From Polytrichum commune (lineage: Eukaryota > Streptophyta > Polytrichopsida > Polytrichales > Polytrichaceae): a stretch of 64,000 nucleotides of DNA. Positions 52,338 to 64,000 of this stretch are shown here, piece after piece; within the stretch, counting starts at the first letter, position 1, and each line of letters begins with the position of its first letter. The DNA is taken from positions 35,887,501 to 35,951,500 of the forward strand of contig OX485805.1 in NCBI GenBank assembly GCA_950295325.1, read 5' to 3'. The translations under genes were made by a program, and so were the position numbers. Under the pieces are notes generated by a model that was given only the letters and a program-made list of their open reading frames with translations, searched no databases and was not told the DNA's origin.

Positions 52338-52712
52338 ACGGGGGAGCGGACGGAAGGGGGGGGGGGGAGCGGACGGGGAGCGGACGGAGGGGGGGGAGCG
52401 GACGGGGGGGCAGACGGGGGGGCGGACGGGGGAGGGGGGGGCGGACGGAAGGGGGGGGGGAGCGGACGGGGGGGGGAGCGGACAAGGGAGCGGACGGATG
52501 GGGGGGGGGGGGGGAGCGGACGGGGCGGGGACGGGGCGGGGACAGGGCGGGGACGGGGCGGGGAACGGGAGCGGACGGGGGTGGGGAACGGGAGCGGATG
52601 GGGGGGCGGACGGGGGAGCGGACGGGGGGGGGGGAGCGGACGGGTTGGGGACGGGGCGGGGAACGGGAGCGGACGGGGGTGGGGAACGGGAGCGGATGGG
52701 GGGGCGGACGGG
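52338..52712. repeat. G-rich minisatellite 4
   Basis: GGAGCGGACGGGGGG and GGGGCGGGGACG units with G-runs up to about 14. Same family as the arrays at 36.3, 39.5 and 44.0 kb. Confidence 0.95.
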
Positions 52713-52858
52713 CTCTAGTAAATTTTTCCCCACTTTACCTTTACTTTGCTGACATGTCATCACACGTGGACATTGTAAATCCTACGTGTCCGAATTGGGT
52801 TAATGTAATTACACAAAAAAATCGGTATAATTCAAGTCTGTCAGGATAAAGACAACAT

Positions 52859-52910
52859 CCGGCATAATGTCGTGACGGATACGTGTCGTGACGGCACGAC
52901 ATTATGCCGG
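52859..52910. repeat. 16-bp-arm inverted repeat
   Basis: CCGGCATAATGTCGTG and CACGACATTATGCCGG are exact complements separated by 20 bases. It lies just before the acceptor of the FCP1-like gene; CGTCACGACAC words continue to 52930. It may be a small MITE or the end of one. Confidence 0.95.
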
Positions 52911-52952
52911 GATTACCTTCCGTCACGACACAATAGACAACCCTGCCTACAG

Positions 52953-54403
52953 GTCGCCCTATCCAAATGGTGGGTGATCGTTTGGAGCTCCATGAAGTCT
53001 GAGAACACCCAGGCCGTCGTGGAGTTCATCTTCAAGGGACTCCAACCCCCGTGCTTGGTCCTAGGACAGGTTTCTTGTAAAACATTATACACCCCCGAGG
53101 GCAGGGTTGTGAAGAAGCCCAACAACCCCACCGTAAACCAATTTCTTAAGGTCTTGAAGCCAGTCGTATGGGACCAACGTCCCAACATGGTCGGTTGTCC
53201 CTACGACGTTCGCCCCACCCGCGACAACACGTTGATGGTGGACGACAGCGCTTCCAAAAACATTTTGAACCCGACCTCCAACTTCATCGTTTGCCCCACG
53301 TGGACGGTCGAGAAGGTCCGAGACCGCTTTTTGTTAGACCTACTTAAGTACATTCAAACGCTCGTGGGGAGCGGACTACCCGTGCCCCGGTTCCTTAGTT
53401 GTAATCCGATAGGCGAAAGATACATGGATCCGAAGGACTATATGTACAGAGAGTTGTACGCTCACGCGAAATATAATAAACTCATTTGAGATACTACATG
53501 GTGTGCCATTGTGTGTGATATATTATGCCTCAAATGTATATCGATTTTCACATGCTCCCCCCTCCCCCCCTCCCCTTGGGTTTTGTTTTGTTTTTTTTTT
53601 TGCGCCAGCGTTTGGAGTACTCGATTGAGATCGTCAACGAATCAAACTTGGGGAGCTTCTTCTACGAGACCGTCTACGAGACCGTCTACGATGCCGCGTC
53701 CACCATCGACTACTCCAAGGAGCCTCTTGACGCCGGCGTCGTGGATAGCCCCCCACCCAAGCAAATATTCCGGCATTCTCCGTCCCCATCGCCGCTCAAG
53801 GGCATAGATCGCAAATGCGTCCGGAAGTCCCCCTCTCGGCCCGGCGGCAGTATTACACCTCAACGGCGGCTGCGGATGGACGCTCGGCCAACGAAGAGTG
53901 GAACCCTTTCCATTCCTTTGCGGGACGCCTTGCCCCTCCTCGCCAACTCCGACGCGAACACCCCCGGTCACAAGGTGAACCCCCCCCCCACATGGTTAAC
54001 CGCGCATTACAATCATTTTGGGCTAAAAAATTGAACGTGTGACACGTTTGGGTCTTCCTCCCTAAACTAACACATGTGTTCTTGCTTTGACGCGTTGCAG
54101 GTTGCTCCCACCCGTAAACCTATGCGGGCTAGTGTGTCCGTCGAGTTGGAGCGTTTCTACTCCATGACCAGAAATGCAAGACAGTCCACTTCATCGTATT
54201 CGAATTCTTCGTCGTATAATTCGGGCGGCCGACGGAATCCAAAATGTGTTATTGATGGCGGTCACCCCAAGAATGGCTATAGTTGCGGGGCGGAGATTTT
54301 CAGGAATGTTGAAGCAATGCGAGCAAAAGAAAAAGATGCAAAAGAAAAAAAGGCAAAAGAAAAAAAAGCAAAAGAAAAAGAGGTAGTCTCCGAGGCTAGA
54401 TAG
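52953..54403 (+). pseudogene. FCP1/NLI-type phosphatase-like gene, 5' part missing
   Basis: Exon A (52953 to about 53489) starts after a CTACAG acceptor with VALSKWWVIVWSSMKSENTQ. It contains LVLGQVSC, the FCP1 C-terminal motif DNTLMVDDSASKNILNP and FIVCPTW. Exon B (53609-53974) and exon C (54101-54403) join in phase 0 with GT-AG borders. Exon C ends NGYSCGAEIFRNVEAMRAKE and a (KEKKA)n lysine-rich tail. The donor of exon A is not clear: the frame stops at 53487-53489 before a clean GT. Motif I (DxD) would be upstream but is absent; only the hairpin and a G-rich array are found. The homologue at 34693 has motif I but lacks the middle. Confidence 0.55.
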
Positions 54404-57150
54404 GCCATAGTAGGCGTAGGGTTTTGGGCCATAGGCAAGAACATTTTGGGTCGCACTATCCAATGGATGTGTGGTGTTAGCATGCTATGCATTTTACATG
54501 CCACACTTTGTATGTTTTTTTTTGCAATAATATAAGTGTCACATGATTTCCCCTTCCATATGGTCTAAGGTTTGGATTGCCCTACCTAAACCATCACAAA
54601 TATGAGTTTGGAATATTTTGTATGTTATATTATATTGGTTCACATATTTCCCCTTCAATATGATCTATGGTTTGGATTGCCCTACCTAAACCATATTCAT
54701 ACAAGTTTTTGTGCGATAATATGAATGTTTTAAGATTTCCCCTTCAACTTGGCCTAAGGTTTGGATTGCCCGCCCTAAACAATCCCAAATATGAGTTATT
54801 AATGGGGTTCTTGTTCTAAACACCCGCTTCAAAGTGTTCGCATCTTACAACTTTCTCCAATATGTGTTCCATTTATCCTTGTTCTTATTTCTGTGAATGT
54901 CTCAAAATGCCCAAAAAGTCTCAATTTAACGAATATAGTGTTACTGTTGTTCAACCTCTTTAGTATGACTTTTTGGGAAACACGAAAAAGTCATATTATC
55001 GAGGTGTTGTCTTCTCATTAATATGACAAATGACGTAAAGTTGTCATATTATTGAGGGAATACAAAAACATAAGTAATATGAGCTTCAAAATATATACAA
55101 CGAGTTTAAGCAATATAGGTGGTATGAAATGATAACTTCTAACTCCAAACAAATACAAATATTCTCAAGAACTCTTAAAATAAGAGTCCAAAGATATTTG
55201 GTGTTGCCTACCCAAGTTAGCAATTGTCATCTTATCTAAATTTTCATCTAATTTTTGAAAACTAATAATTTCATTAACAACAAAATATGAAGAGTTCTCT
55301 AATAAGAAACTAGACAACAATGATGCATGACGTTTAACATCAAGATATTGGTGATACTATTAATATCACCCATGTACAAGGTAACATACTAGGTTGGAGG
55401 CCACTCTCACCCTAACCCTTGGAGAGGTGACTATCGGAATTTTTAAAACCACGTGAGATTTTTAAAAAAAATTTAAAAAAATCAATTTAATTCGTTGAGG
55501 GTAAAAATTATAATTTTGTTAGATCTACCATAGCATTGGAAATATGTCCCCTACATGATTATATGTAGAATAGTGCGGTGAATAATTCCTTCATTTTAGT
55601 AATTAGCAGAAAAAAAATAAGGTTATAGATATTGGATCCCCCTAAAAGTACGTAGTAGGATCAATAAGATAATTATGGATTTTATATTTAGCTTTCTTGT
55701 ATTTGAACGATTTTATTATTATTATTATTATTTGGAGTAGGTAGTTTTGCAAAATTCTATGCCTTGTCACAACTGATTGTAATTCATGTTTTGTTCTATC
55801 TGTGTTTACAACTTGTCTATGTTAGCTTGTATATTTTATTATCTCCATGTTTATTGGTAACCCCTTAACTAGTACCCAAATGCTATTGGTTGTGTTTTAA
55901 ATGGTATTTTGAATGTTTTAGGATTGGTATAACTAATTGAAACCAATTGAATGACAAGATGAATGATATGGAATGTTTGTTGCTCACATAGTTGATTTTG
56001 CAATGCTATAGTATTATGTCCACTATTTGGTACTTGTAAAATTTATACAAAAAATATGGTGCCAAAATTTAGCCTCTCTAAATAATTACAAATAAATGTA
56101 GGGTGCTAAAAAATACGTCAAAGTAGCTTTATATCTACAAATAGGGTAGGAAAAATATTGAGAGGTGCATAAATATCCCCCCATTAAATATTACCCCATT
56201 ATTGTACGTAGTTACAAAACATAAGGGGGCGTGATCGCCCCGAGCCCTAACCATGTCCATTCTACACTAGTAACCCTAATTACCATTAAGCTCCCAACAA
56301 TAAGTGAAGTTCCCAAGTAGTTCCCAAGTGAAAATGGATGTATTTTAGATGTACATAATATAGATGAAAGGAATTCTAGCATTGACTAACTCTTTAATAT
56401 GACAAAACGGAGATTCTAAATGTTGCATTATCAAGTGTTGTAGTCATATAAAAAAGGGAGTTTTGAACTAAATATTTTGGTCTCGCAAAAATGTGTCATA
56501 ATATCAAGGGTGTTGTATAAATGAGTGTCGTATTTACGAGGTTGGACTATACCAACATGTAATTTCTTTAAAAATCAATAAGAAGATAATGTTACCTACT
56601 TATTTACCTTAATTTGGATGTATTATAGAGGTGGAACATTTTCAAATAAATTATTGTCATGAAAGAAGTTCTAAAACATTGCCATATACATTTTATATAT
56701 CTTTTATTAATATAATTTTATAGAATATCAATACAATGGTCATTTAGGGGGTAAGGTTTGTACTATGGCGGGCTTTGACCGTTTTGTGTAGTCCAATACA
56801 CTTCTCTTGTAGGTGGTTACACTACGGCTGGTCAAGACTTCTTAAGGCATTATTTTCTTGTCTTTTCATCTTCTTTGGCCTACCATCCCTCGTCTCAAAT
56901 AACCATGTCTTGGGCTAAAATTCTTGACTGACCGGTGTACTTCTCCACTGTAGTGTAAAGCGGCCCTTAGACTCTTGCTCATCAAACGGTCATGCATGTT
57001 GACTATTGAGCCTAAAAGGTTATCCTATTTTGAGCACCTACTTGTCCAAGCTCTTTTAAACAAGTCTTTCCGGTATCTCCATTCTTGAGACGACACTAAA
57101 CCACATAGCACTCAAATCTAGGTATCCAATTACGTTATCGCTTAACCAGA
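54404..57150. other. AT-rich intergenic stretch
   Basis: No gene seen. A motif of 'GGTTTGGATTGCCCTACCTAAACC' type (interrupted here: GGTTTGGATTG, then CCTAAACC) recurs three times at 54560-54790. A (TTA)n microsatellite lies near 55706-55728. A degenerate MITE-like piece lies at about 56755-56970, ending GCGGCCCTTAG. Confidence 0.55.
54905..55200 (+). repeat. Dispersed repeat, most complete copy
   Basis: It shares TTTAACGAATATAGTGTT, then TTAGTATGAC, GTCATATTATCGAGG, GTCATATTATTGAGGG and AACTCCAAACAAATAC with copies at 14.4, 15.1, 15.5 and 35.6 kb and an inverted one at 17.1 kb. Confidence 0.75.
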
Positions 57151-57156
57151 TCACCA

Positions 57157-57385
57157 GTGATCGGGGAGGATTTTGGGTATAATCGGTTGAGATCCTAGTG
57201 TTTGCAAGTCCAACCAGTTACATGTTGACATCCTCCGGTTTTCCTTTATTAAATTGGGGTATATTCCATAAATCCCTCTAAAATGATCGGTAATTTTCCT
57301 ACAGTCTTGAACTTCAACCGGTTATTTCTCAAACTCAACCGGTTCATCTGTAACTAACTGCCGGTTCTCCCCTATCATTGTCTGG
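57157..57385 (+). repeat. Upstream duplication, copy 1
   Basis: About 220 bases (GGATTTTGGGTATAATCGGT ... CTTGAACTTCAACCGGTT ... CTGTAAC) recur at 57822-58045 with about 80 percent or better identity by eye. Confidence 0.8.
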
Positions 57386-57821
57386 CACGTCTACCTCAGG
57401 GAGTATTCAATTTAATTTTAATTTTAATTTCTAGACAGAAGGCTAAAAGCCGCTGAGCACAGTTTTTCAGCTTTCAGATTGATCATCTTCAAGTTGCAAA
57501 CACGAAGGTATATAGTTTACATGATAGATATTATAGGAAGTATGCTCAGCGCTTGTTCCCCGTTCAGTACATGGTACTTCTTTTTATCACAACCATTCTA
57601 AATCTGGTGAGTGAATCGTGCTCCCAATTCACAGTGTGGATACATGTAATTAAGTGTGCAGGTTTGAATTTATGGCATGCTGCGCTTGGGGGTTTGAATT
57701 TTGCAGCCCGCCTCGACTCTGAGCTAGTTCCGCACCAGGTCCCCCGGCGATGCACCCATATCGCCATTACTTAAGAGCCATCTTGGACCAAATGTATGGG
57801 CGAGACTGCCTGCTCTCCGCC

Positions 57822-58045
57822 GGTGTCCGGGTAGGATTTTGGTTACAATCGGTCAGAATCCTAGTGTTTCCAAGTCCAACTGGCTACGTGTTCTGCTCTT
57901 TCAGGCTTTTCTCTATGAATCTGAAGTATTCCTCAAAAATGATCTGTAATTTTTCCTGAAGTCTTGAACTTCAACCGGTTGTTTCTCAAACTCACCCGGC
58001 TCATCTGTAACAAGTGGTCGGTTCTTCAAGTTCATTGCTCTCTGC
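57822..58045 (+). repeat. Upstream duplication, copy 2
   Basis: Second copy, about 665 bases downstream and about 145 bases before the LRR gene start. It retains CTTGAACTTCAACCGGTTGT and TTCTCAAACTCA. The paired AACCGGTT words may be regulatory sites, but this is only inferred. Confidence 0.8.
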
Positions 58046-58189
58046 TTAATTATATCTGAGTACCCAGAATGAAGTTGCAGGCCGGGCACGTACCAGTGCT
58101 GCTCTCCTATCGTCTTTTTTCTTCATAACATTCGGGCATCGATAGAGAAGATTTCACAGTTTTCGTTACCAGCCAGGTACTCCGGGTAT

Positions 58190-59072
58190 ATGACGGGCCC
58201 AAACATTGTACAAATTATCATGGGGGCCAAGTCTCTGCTGGTGTGTGATGAGAAGGTGTGCAATAGACGGACCAAATCGCTTCAAGTGACCAAGATGATC
58301 GGCATAAAGCCTAGCAATAGCCGGCTGTTGCTTTCTGGAACGACTCAAATACCCGTTCATCAGCAGTTTATAGCGCCGAACGCGTTAATTTCGTTGCTCT
58401 TCATCACCCTCCTTCGCACTTCCTCAGTCCTGTCCGTTCAAATTTCCGATGGTGTTGATATTACTACTGGGGATGATCAAACTCCGAGAGTCCAGTGGAG
58501 CAGTGGAAGTCGACCAAGGATTTTAACTCGGGGTAAGGAGGAGGAAGTCTCATTATTTGACGAAATCCAATTGCACTCCCAAGAGTCCACGTCACCTGAC
58601 AAACGTGATGATCTTATAAGTCGCAGAAGATCACCATCGAGGCTCTTGATGATGACAAACATTGCTCGCGGTTATCATTTCACCACGGCGGCAGCAGCAG
58701 CAGCAGCATCTAGTAGTGGACCTGATGAGCTCAATGCACTCCTCGCCATCAAGAAGAGCTTTGTTGACGACTCCGGTATCCTAGCCAGCTGGACAAGTAA
58801 TTCGGGAAATAAAAATAAAAATTCAAGTTTCAGCCATTGCCGCACGTGGGTGGGAGTGACATGCAACTCCTTGCAGCAGGTGGTCGGGATTAATCTCACC
58901 GCTGGGATGCAGGATTTTTTAGGGGGCACGATTTCACCCGTTTTCGGGAGCCTGAAGCAGTTGGTGGTGTTGGACCTGAGCGGCAATTTTCTTGAAGGAG
59001 GCATCCCCAGTGAGCTTGGGGAGCTACCTCGGTTGCAGGTGCTCTGGCTTTCAGACAACTTTTTTCTTAATG
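58190..59072 (+). CDS. LRR receptor-like gene, exon 1
   Basis: The frame opens at ATG 58190; a later in-frame Met, MIGIKPSN (58295), may be the true start. A hydrophobic segment (ALISLLFITLLRTSSVLSV) could be a signal peptide or anchor, though it begins about 64 residues in. A ~100-residue spacer with an Ala run follows. Then an LRRNT_2 cap (DELNALLAIKKSFVDDSGIL then WVGVTCNSLQQVVGINL) and LRRs (GGTISPVFGSLKQLVVLDLS, GGIPSELGELPRLQVLWLSD). The donor AATG before GTAAGA at 59073 leaves phase 1, matching the LRR exons downstream. Plant LRR receptor-like kinases of this type sense extracellular signals; the kinase part must lie beyond the window, if present. Confidence 0.75.
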
Positions 59073-59554
59073 GTAAGAATGTCGGAGCTTTCTGAGTGGT
59101 GATGAATGTTGCGTCCCTGTGTGTGTGTCGGTCTCTTCTATGCCCAGCTCTGTGTCTCTTTCAACTGGACCATCAAGTTGATGATCTTGAGTAGCCTCTA
59201 TTTCGCGGAGCCTAATGCACTCCGTTGCTCTAGGATATTAGCATGTTTGACATCATGTTCATGTATTCTTGGTCTCGCAAGCTTTATGGCTTCCTGAATT
59301 TCTGGAATCACTTTCATTTCATTGCAGGCACTTCCAACTCCAACGCCAATGTTGACTGTTAATTGTAAAAACATAAATTGTGTTCATCCAGTTAGTGCTA
59401 GCAAATCATGGAGTATGTTGTTGTGTCAAGTGTTTGCATCGAAGTTAGAGATGCAAAAGTTGTAAGAGTCCAAAGGGGTCATGTAGCACATGTCTTGTTG
59501 GTGTCCATCCTTGCCATATATATCACTCCTAACATTAGGGACTCATTAAGAAAG

Positions 59555-60572
59555 TGAGCATATAAGAGCCACACATGCTTCACAAGTCATGTGCGATTTG
59601 TTAATTGTTGGTGAAACTTTGAATTGGTAGGTGGGCAAGGTTACACAACTCTACATACATCATACCATAAATATATATCCTATAATTGCATTTGGAACAA
59701 AAACTCCATAGGATTGCTACTACCCACATCATTTGAAGGATAGCAACATATGGTCTAATAAACCAAAGAAATGTTTGTGTTCATTGAACCACTGTAGAAA
59801 CTGTCAAAAAATTTACTGTGGTCTATGAAAAAGTCTAAGCATGCATAAACCAATGAAATATCAAATGAATAGAAAACACATGCTTCTACTACTAAACACA
59901 AGGAATCCCCATGATTATAGTTTAAAGCAGTGGCCAAGCGGCAAATTTGTTTTCAAAGCCCATGACTATATGTATAGTTCATTGATATAATACACAAACA
60001 ATTATCATTATCATAAGATAGAGTACATTGATATGATATTTTGTAAATTTGCAACTTCCCAAAAGTTAATATATTTTGATCATAAGCTTGTGGAGTAAAA
60101 TATTGACACAAGATGCTCCATGTATTTCATTAGGTTCAATTCCAGCTTCACTAGGAAATTGTACATCTCTCCAGTCACTCGACCTCAAAAGTAATGAGTT
60201 TTCAGGTGAGTAGTTTTATCTAACCCAATTCGTCAAAGACCCATGTGTAGACGATCAACTTAGAAAACAAACAACCATCACTACACCGTTTATGTTTATT
60301 ATTTGCGGAGGGCCTAAACTAGATGCCCAGAGATTTCAAAATGTCATGCTTGCTAATTGCCAATAGGATTTCATTTGTCAACATAAATAACTTCTTTAAG
60401 TAAGAAAATATCTACATTATGACGGTTATAGTAGCACATTGGGATATTTAGATGATATTATAGCGCTTAGTATGCAATGGAGAGTTATTTTTTTCATACT
60501 AATGGCAAGTGTCATTTGTTTACACTTTAGTCAACTTGAAAAGGATTGTGTAACATAGGCATGCATGGATGT
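59555..60572 (+). repeat. Tandem duplication, left copy (offset 3,428 bp)
   Basis: From GAGCATATAAGAGCCAC onward the sequence recurs at 62983-64000 with only scattered differences. It includes one LRR exon and intron sequence. The right copy is cut by the window end, so the full length is unknown; the repeat period is 3,428 bases. Confidence 0.95.
60134..60205 (+). CDS. LRR exon, 72 bp
   Basis: Between TTCATTAG and GTGAGT. It encodes (G)SIPASLGNCTSLQSLDLKSN and the start of the next turn, one LRR unit in phase 1, in frame with exon 1. Confidence 0.8.
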
Positions 60573-61479
60573 TATCAAGTAACCTCCATTAAAGTATTAA
60601 TGGGCGATAAAGTTTCAACACCACTTGGTGAAAGTGGCTAGGTTTCAATTTGCCCCTTAGCTTTCCCAAATGCTCAATTCTCACATGCTCAACATTCAAA
60701 GAAAAAATGGGATTGCAATTTTTCCTCTCCTCATGAGTAGTATAAAGATTTGCAGAAGATTCGTTTAGGGTAGAATGTATATTAAAATCTTATTTAACAA
60801 TCTTATCAAAAAAAATTAAAACAAAGTTCATGTAATTACGTAGATTATGTATTACCTAAATTTACAAATTTGTTGCGTTCCTATCACTAATTCTAGAACA
60901 CTCAAAGGCATTGGGTTCATGCACGTACCATACAAATGTGTCTTCATGTACAAAACTTATAACCTTGACTTCGAAAAATGTGTTGGATTTGTAAATAAGT
61001 ATCATTACTCTTGCTTTGGGACAATTATGTTAATGTAAAATACAGCATATTGATCTCCCCAATGTGGGTAAGCTTATAGATAAGAATATAAATTCTTATG
61101 TGATCTTGCATTTATGAAAATACAAGAAAAACCTCAAATTAGGGTTCAAGGTTCTCATGACTTCAAAATTCATTATTTATTTAAGATTTTAGAAGTTAAC
61201 CTTCAATCCAATGAAGAGAATATTTTTATGGAAAGTTGTGATAAAGCATGATGATAGAATATTTTGCCTTAGTGAAATATTTTCCGCTCTCATCATGGAA
61301 GTTTTTAATCAATTCAAGTCATTTCACTTTCCCTTTACTAGCTTTGCTATAGAACATACATTAACATATAGAGACAAAGAGATCTCAAATGTATACATTC
61401 TACCTTTTCTTTTATTAGCAATTGATACTCATACAAATGAACCAAAATCTAATTTGAAATTCATTGAATTTGATCATAG
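60206..61479. other. LRR gene intron
   Basis: AT-rich, no further exon recognised. Confidence 0.55.
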
Positions 61480-61623
61480 GAAATATTTCTCCCAATCTTG
61501 GTTTTTGCCAAAATCTCACATACTTCAATGCTAGAAATAACAATCTAATTGGAAGTATTCCTTCGAGTATTGGTGGTTTGAAGCAACTCCAAATGCTCGA
61601 TTTTTCGGAAAACCAACTCACGG
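61480..61623 (+). CDS. LRR exon, 144 bp (two units)
   Basis: Between ATCATAG and GTAAGC. It encodes NISPNLGFCQNLTYFNARNN then IGSIPSSIGGLKQLQMLDFS, two 24-residue repeats, phase 1 at both ends. Confidence 0.8.
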
Positions 61624-62052
61624 GTAAGCCATGTGAAGGTCAAACCAACTTGTCAAATCACACTATATTAATACACAATCAAGTTGAAAACAATTGAACT
61701 TTCTTAATATTCATGTGCAATGTATGATTAATATGAAAATTTATTGTATATGATGTGTTGACTTTGATTTGCTCATAGACTATACTATACTATCATCTAA
61801 ACTAATTAGGTGTGTTTATATTATTTTAAGAAATAAGATTGAAAATTTGATGTTTATAAAACAATTATGAATAAAAATGAGAAGGTTTAATATCTAGTAA
61901 TCTAAACCAAACTTACAGTACATTATATTCATTGTCTACATTGATAAACTATAACCATAATGGTAGTGAGAAAGTACATTAGTATAATTCAATATTTTGT
62001 TTTAAGAATGATTTGACTTGACCACTTTAACCAACATTGTGGGGTGATCTAA

Positions 62053-62124
62053 TTACAATTCCAACAACCATTGGAAATTGTTCTCAATTACAATATTTTT
62101 CTATTGGGTCTAACATCATCTCAG
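62053..62124 (+). pseudogene. LRR exon relic
   Basis: A 72-base stretch still reads TIPTTIGNCSQLQYFSIGSN, but the acceptor AG is gone and the donor reads GGAAAA instead of GT. The repeat is probably skipped. Confidence 0.6.
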
Positions 62125-62439
62125 GAAAATATTGACATTTGTACATCTTGACCTGTATATATACTAAGAAAAAAATTCCTTGTTATATATCGATTGAACA
62201 TCTTTCAAACCACTTATAAAAGTTTGGCAAATTCGAAAATTGCAATAATAATATTATTTATATATATTGTGAATCATTCTTTATTTTATATGATAAAGTT
62301 GTTGATTGTCATTAGCATAGTAGAATGAGATTTTATACTTTGTTTGAAAGATACAAAAGAACTTGATGAAATACCATCATATTCTATCATTCAAAGTTGC
62401 AAAGGTAGGTATACTAAGAGACGTTACATTTGCAAATAG

Positions 62440-62511
62440 GTGTTATTCCTTCTACGTTGGGAGATTGTTCTCAACTAACTTCGTTCGATTTTTCCTCGAA
62501 TCTCCTTTCAG
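62440..62511 (+). CDS. LRR exon, 72 bp
   Basis: Between CAAATAG and GTACCT. It encodes VIPSTLGDCSQLTSFDFSSN, one unit in phase 1. Confidence 0.78.
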
Positions 62512-62982
62512 GTACCTCATCAATCACTAAATTATATAGAGTCATGATGTTTGTAACATATTGATTTTCAAATAAATGCAAGTAAGAGGGTTTCAAGGGT
62601 GCTAAATATTGTATTCAAGTGCTTGAGCATCATTAATGATAATTTGTAGAAGGAAAATATTCATAGCTATCACTTTATGCATAGTCTCTCGTTTTGAAAA
62701 TGTTCACACTGAATAGAATCAATCATAAAGTAAATGGGGTTCAAATACTATTCTTATGAAGTAACATTGCTATGAGGTTTAACCTGAAGATCATAGAAGG
62801 CCTCTTGAATTATTTTTGTGCCAACATATTCTATCTTGATCAAAATAAGAATCTTGTCACTTTCTTTGGCACCCATAATACATGTCCTATTAAAGCAATT
62901 ATAACAAATACCTGAGCAATTGTTCAATCTTCAAATAAAAGCGTGATTCATAAGCAACGAAAAATTATTTCCTTGGTCTTAT

Positions 62983-64000
62983 TGAGCATATAAGAGCCAC
63001 ACATGCTTCACAAGTCATGTGCGATTTGTTAATTGTTGGTGAAACTTTGAATTGGTAGGTGGGCAAGGTTACACAACTCTACATACATCATACCATAAAT
63101 ATATATCCTATAATTGCATTTGGAACAAAAACTCCATAGGATTGCGACTACCCACATCATTTGAAGGATAGCAACATATGGTCTAATAAACCAAAGAAAT
63201 GTTTGTGTTCATTGAACCACTGTAGAAACTGTCAAAAAATTTACTGTGGTCTATGAAAAAGTCTAAGCATGCATAAACCAATGAAATATCAAATGAATAG
63301 AAAACACATGCTTCTACTACTAAACACAAGGAATCCCCATGATTATAGTTTAAAGCAGTGGCCAAGCGGCAAATTTGTTTTCAAAGCCCATGACTATATG
63401 TATAGTTCATTGATATAATACACAAACAATTATCATTATCATAAGATAGAGTACATTGATATGATATTTTGTAAATTTGCAACTTCCCAAAAGTTAATAT
63501 ATTTTGATCATAAGCTTGTGGAGTAAAATATTGACACAAGATGCTCCATGTATTTCATTAGGTTCAATTCCAGCTTCACTAGGAAATTGTACATCTCTCC
63601 AGTCACTCGACCTCAACAGTAATGAGTTTTCAGGTGAGTAGTTTTATCTAACCCAATTCGTCAAAGACCCATGTGTAGACGATCAACTTAGAAAACAAAC
63701 AACCATCACTACACCGTTTATGTTTATTATTTGCGGAGGGCCTAAACTAGATGCCCAGAGATTTCAAAATGTCATGCTTGCTAATTGCCAATAGGATTTC
63801 ATTTGTCAACATAAATAACTTCTTTAAGTAAGAAAATATCTACATTATGACGGTTATAGTAGCACATTGGGATATTTAGATGATATTATAGCGCTTAGTA
63901 TGCAATGGAGAGTTATTTTTTTCATACTAATGGCAAGTGTCATTTGCTTACACTTTAGTCAACTTGAAGAGCATTGTGTAACATAGGCATGCATGGATGT
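62983..64000 (+). repeat. Tandem duplication, right copy (cut by window end)
   Basis: Matches 59555-60572 base for base except for a few substitutions, for example CAAAAG against CAACAG in the exon. Confidence 0.95.
63562..63633 (+). CDS. LRR exon, 72 bp, duplicated
   Basis: Duplicate of 60134-60205 with one residue changed (LDLNSN for LDLKSN). Splice sites TTCATTAG and GTGAGT are intact, so the duplication can add an LRR in frame. Confidence 0.78.

Noticed and set aside
52307-52849. Gly/Arg-rich frames over the array at 52.3 kb
   Set aside because: Same artefact of G-rich repeats.

Overview
The window is nuclear DNA of a land plant. The evidence is OTA-type (Athila/Tat-like) Ty3/gypsy retrotransposons, a leucine-rich-repeat receptor gene with phase-1 72-base exons, spliceosomal introns, a G-box/telo-box promoter and a plant hAT transposase. 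The DUF7869-type transposase-like gene and a ParB/methyltransferase-like gene lead me to suspect a seed-free plant (fern, lycophyte or similar), but this is a weak inference.

Layout. 1-13.8 kb holds a DUF7869-type gene split by a complete 11.1-kb Ty3/gypsy element (872-12009, coding on the minus strand, target duplication GTGCC). 13.8-17.2 kb is AT-rich with dispersed repeats. 17.2-34.3 kb appears to be one gene: a promoter, an ATG-free pyrimidine-rich leader, and a 5' UTR intron that carries (TTTGC)n, a 53-bp palindrome array and a second, almost identical 10.8-kb copy of the retrotransposon (18851-29620, target duplication GATTC). Three coding exons follow (29825-34314). The protein looks like a ParB/DGQHR-type domain followed by a degenerate beta-class DNA methyltransferase fold and a disordered, coiled-coil tail. 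Every intron of this gene carries copies of a CpG-rich palindrome (half-site TTTACGGACGC).

34.7-35.3 kb is a shortened FCP1-like phosphatase gene. 35.8-36.3 kb is a relic of a related LTR. 36.3-44.5 kb mixes G-rich minisatellites, a protein-kinase-like gene with one internal TGA (37297-39216, minus), a MITE, an 82-bp tandem repeat and a small orphan gene with one internal TGA. 44.5-45.9 kb is an unassigned hairpin-rich stretch. 45.9-48.2 kb is a coiled-coil/RING-like gene with three in-frame stops. 49.1-52.1 kb is an intact hAT transposase (minus). 53.0-54.4 kb is a fuller FCP1-like paralogue lacking its 5' part. 54.4-57.1 kb is AT-rich. 57.1-64 kb is the 5' half of an LRR receptor-like gene with a 3,428-bp tandem duplication that adds an LRR exon.

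Themes. The two retrotransposons are young: their 2,079-residue polyproteins differ at one residue that I found. Most host-like genes here are decaying, yet mainly by isolated in-frame stops that are one C-to-T change away from Gln or Arg codons, not by frameshifts. The strongest candidate for something undescribed is the ParB/methyltransferase-like gene with its intronic palindromes, whose core and flanking positions change symmetrically between copies. All functional calls come from reading motifs; no database search was possible.
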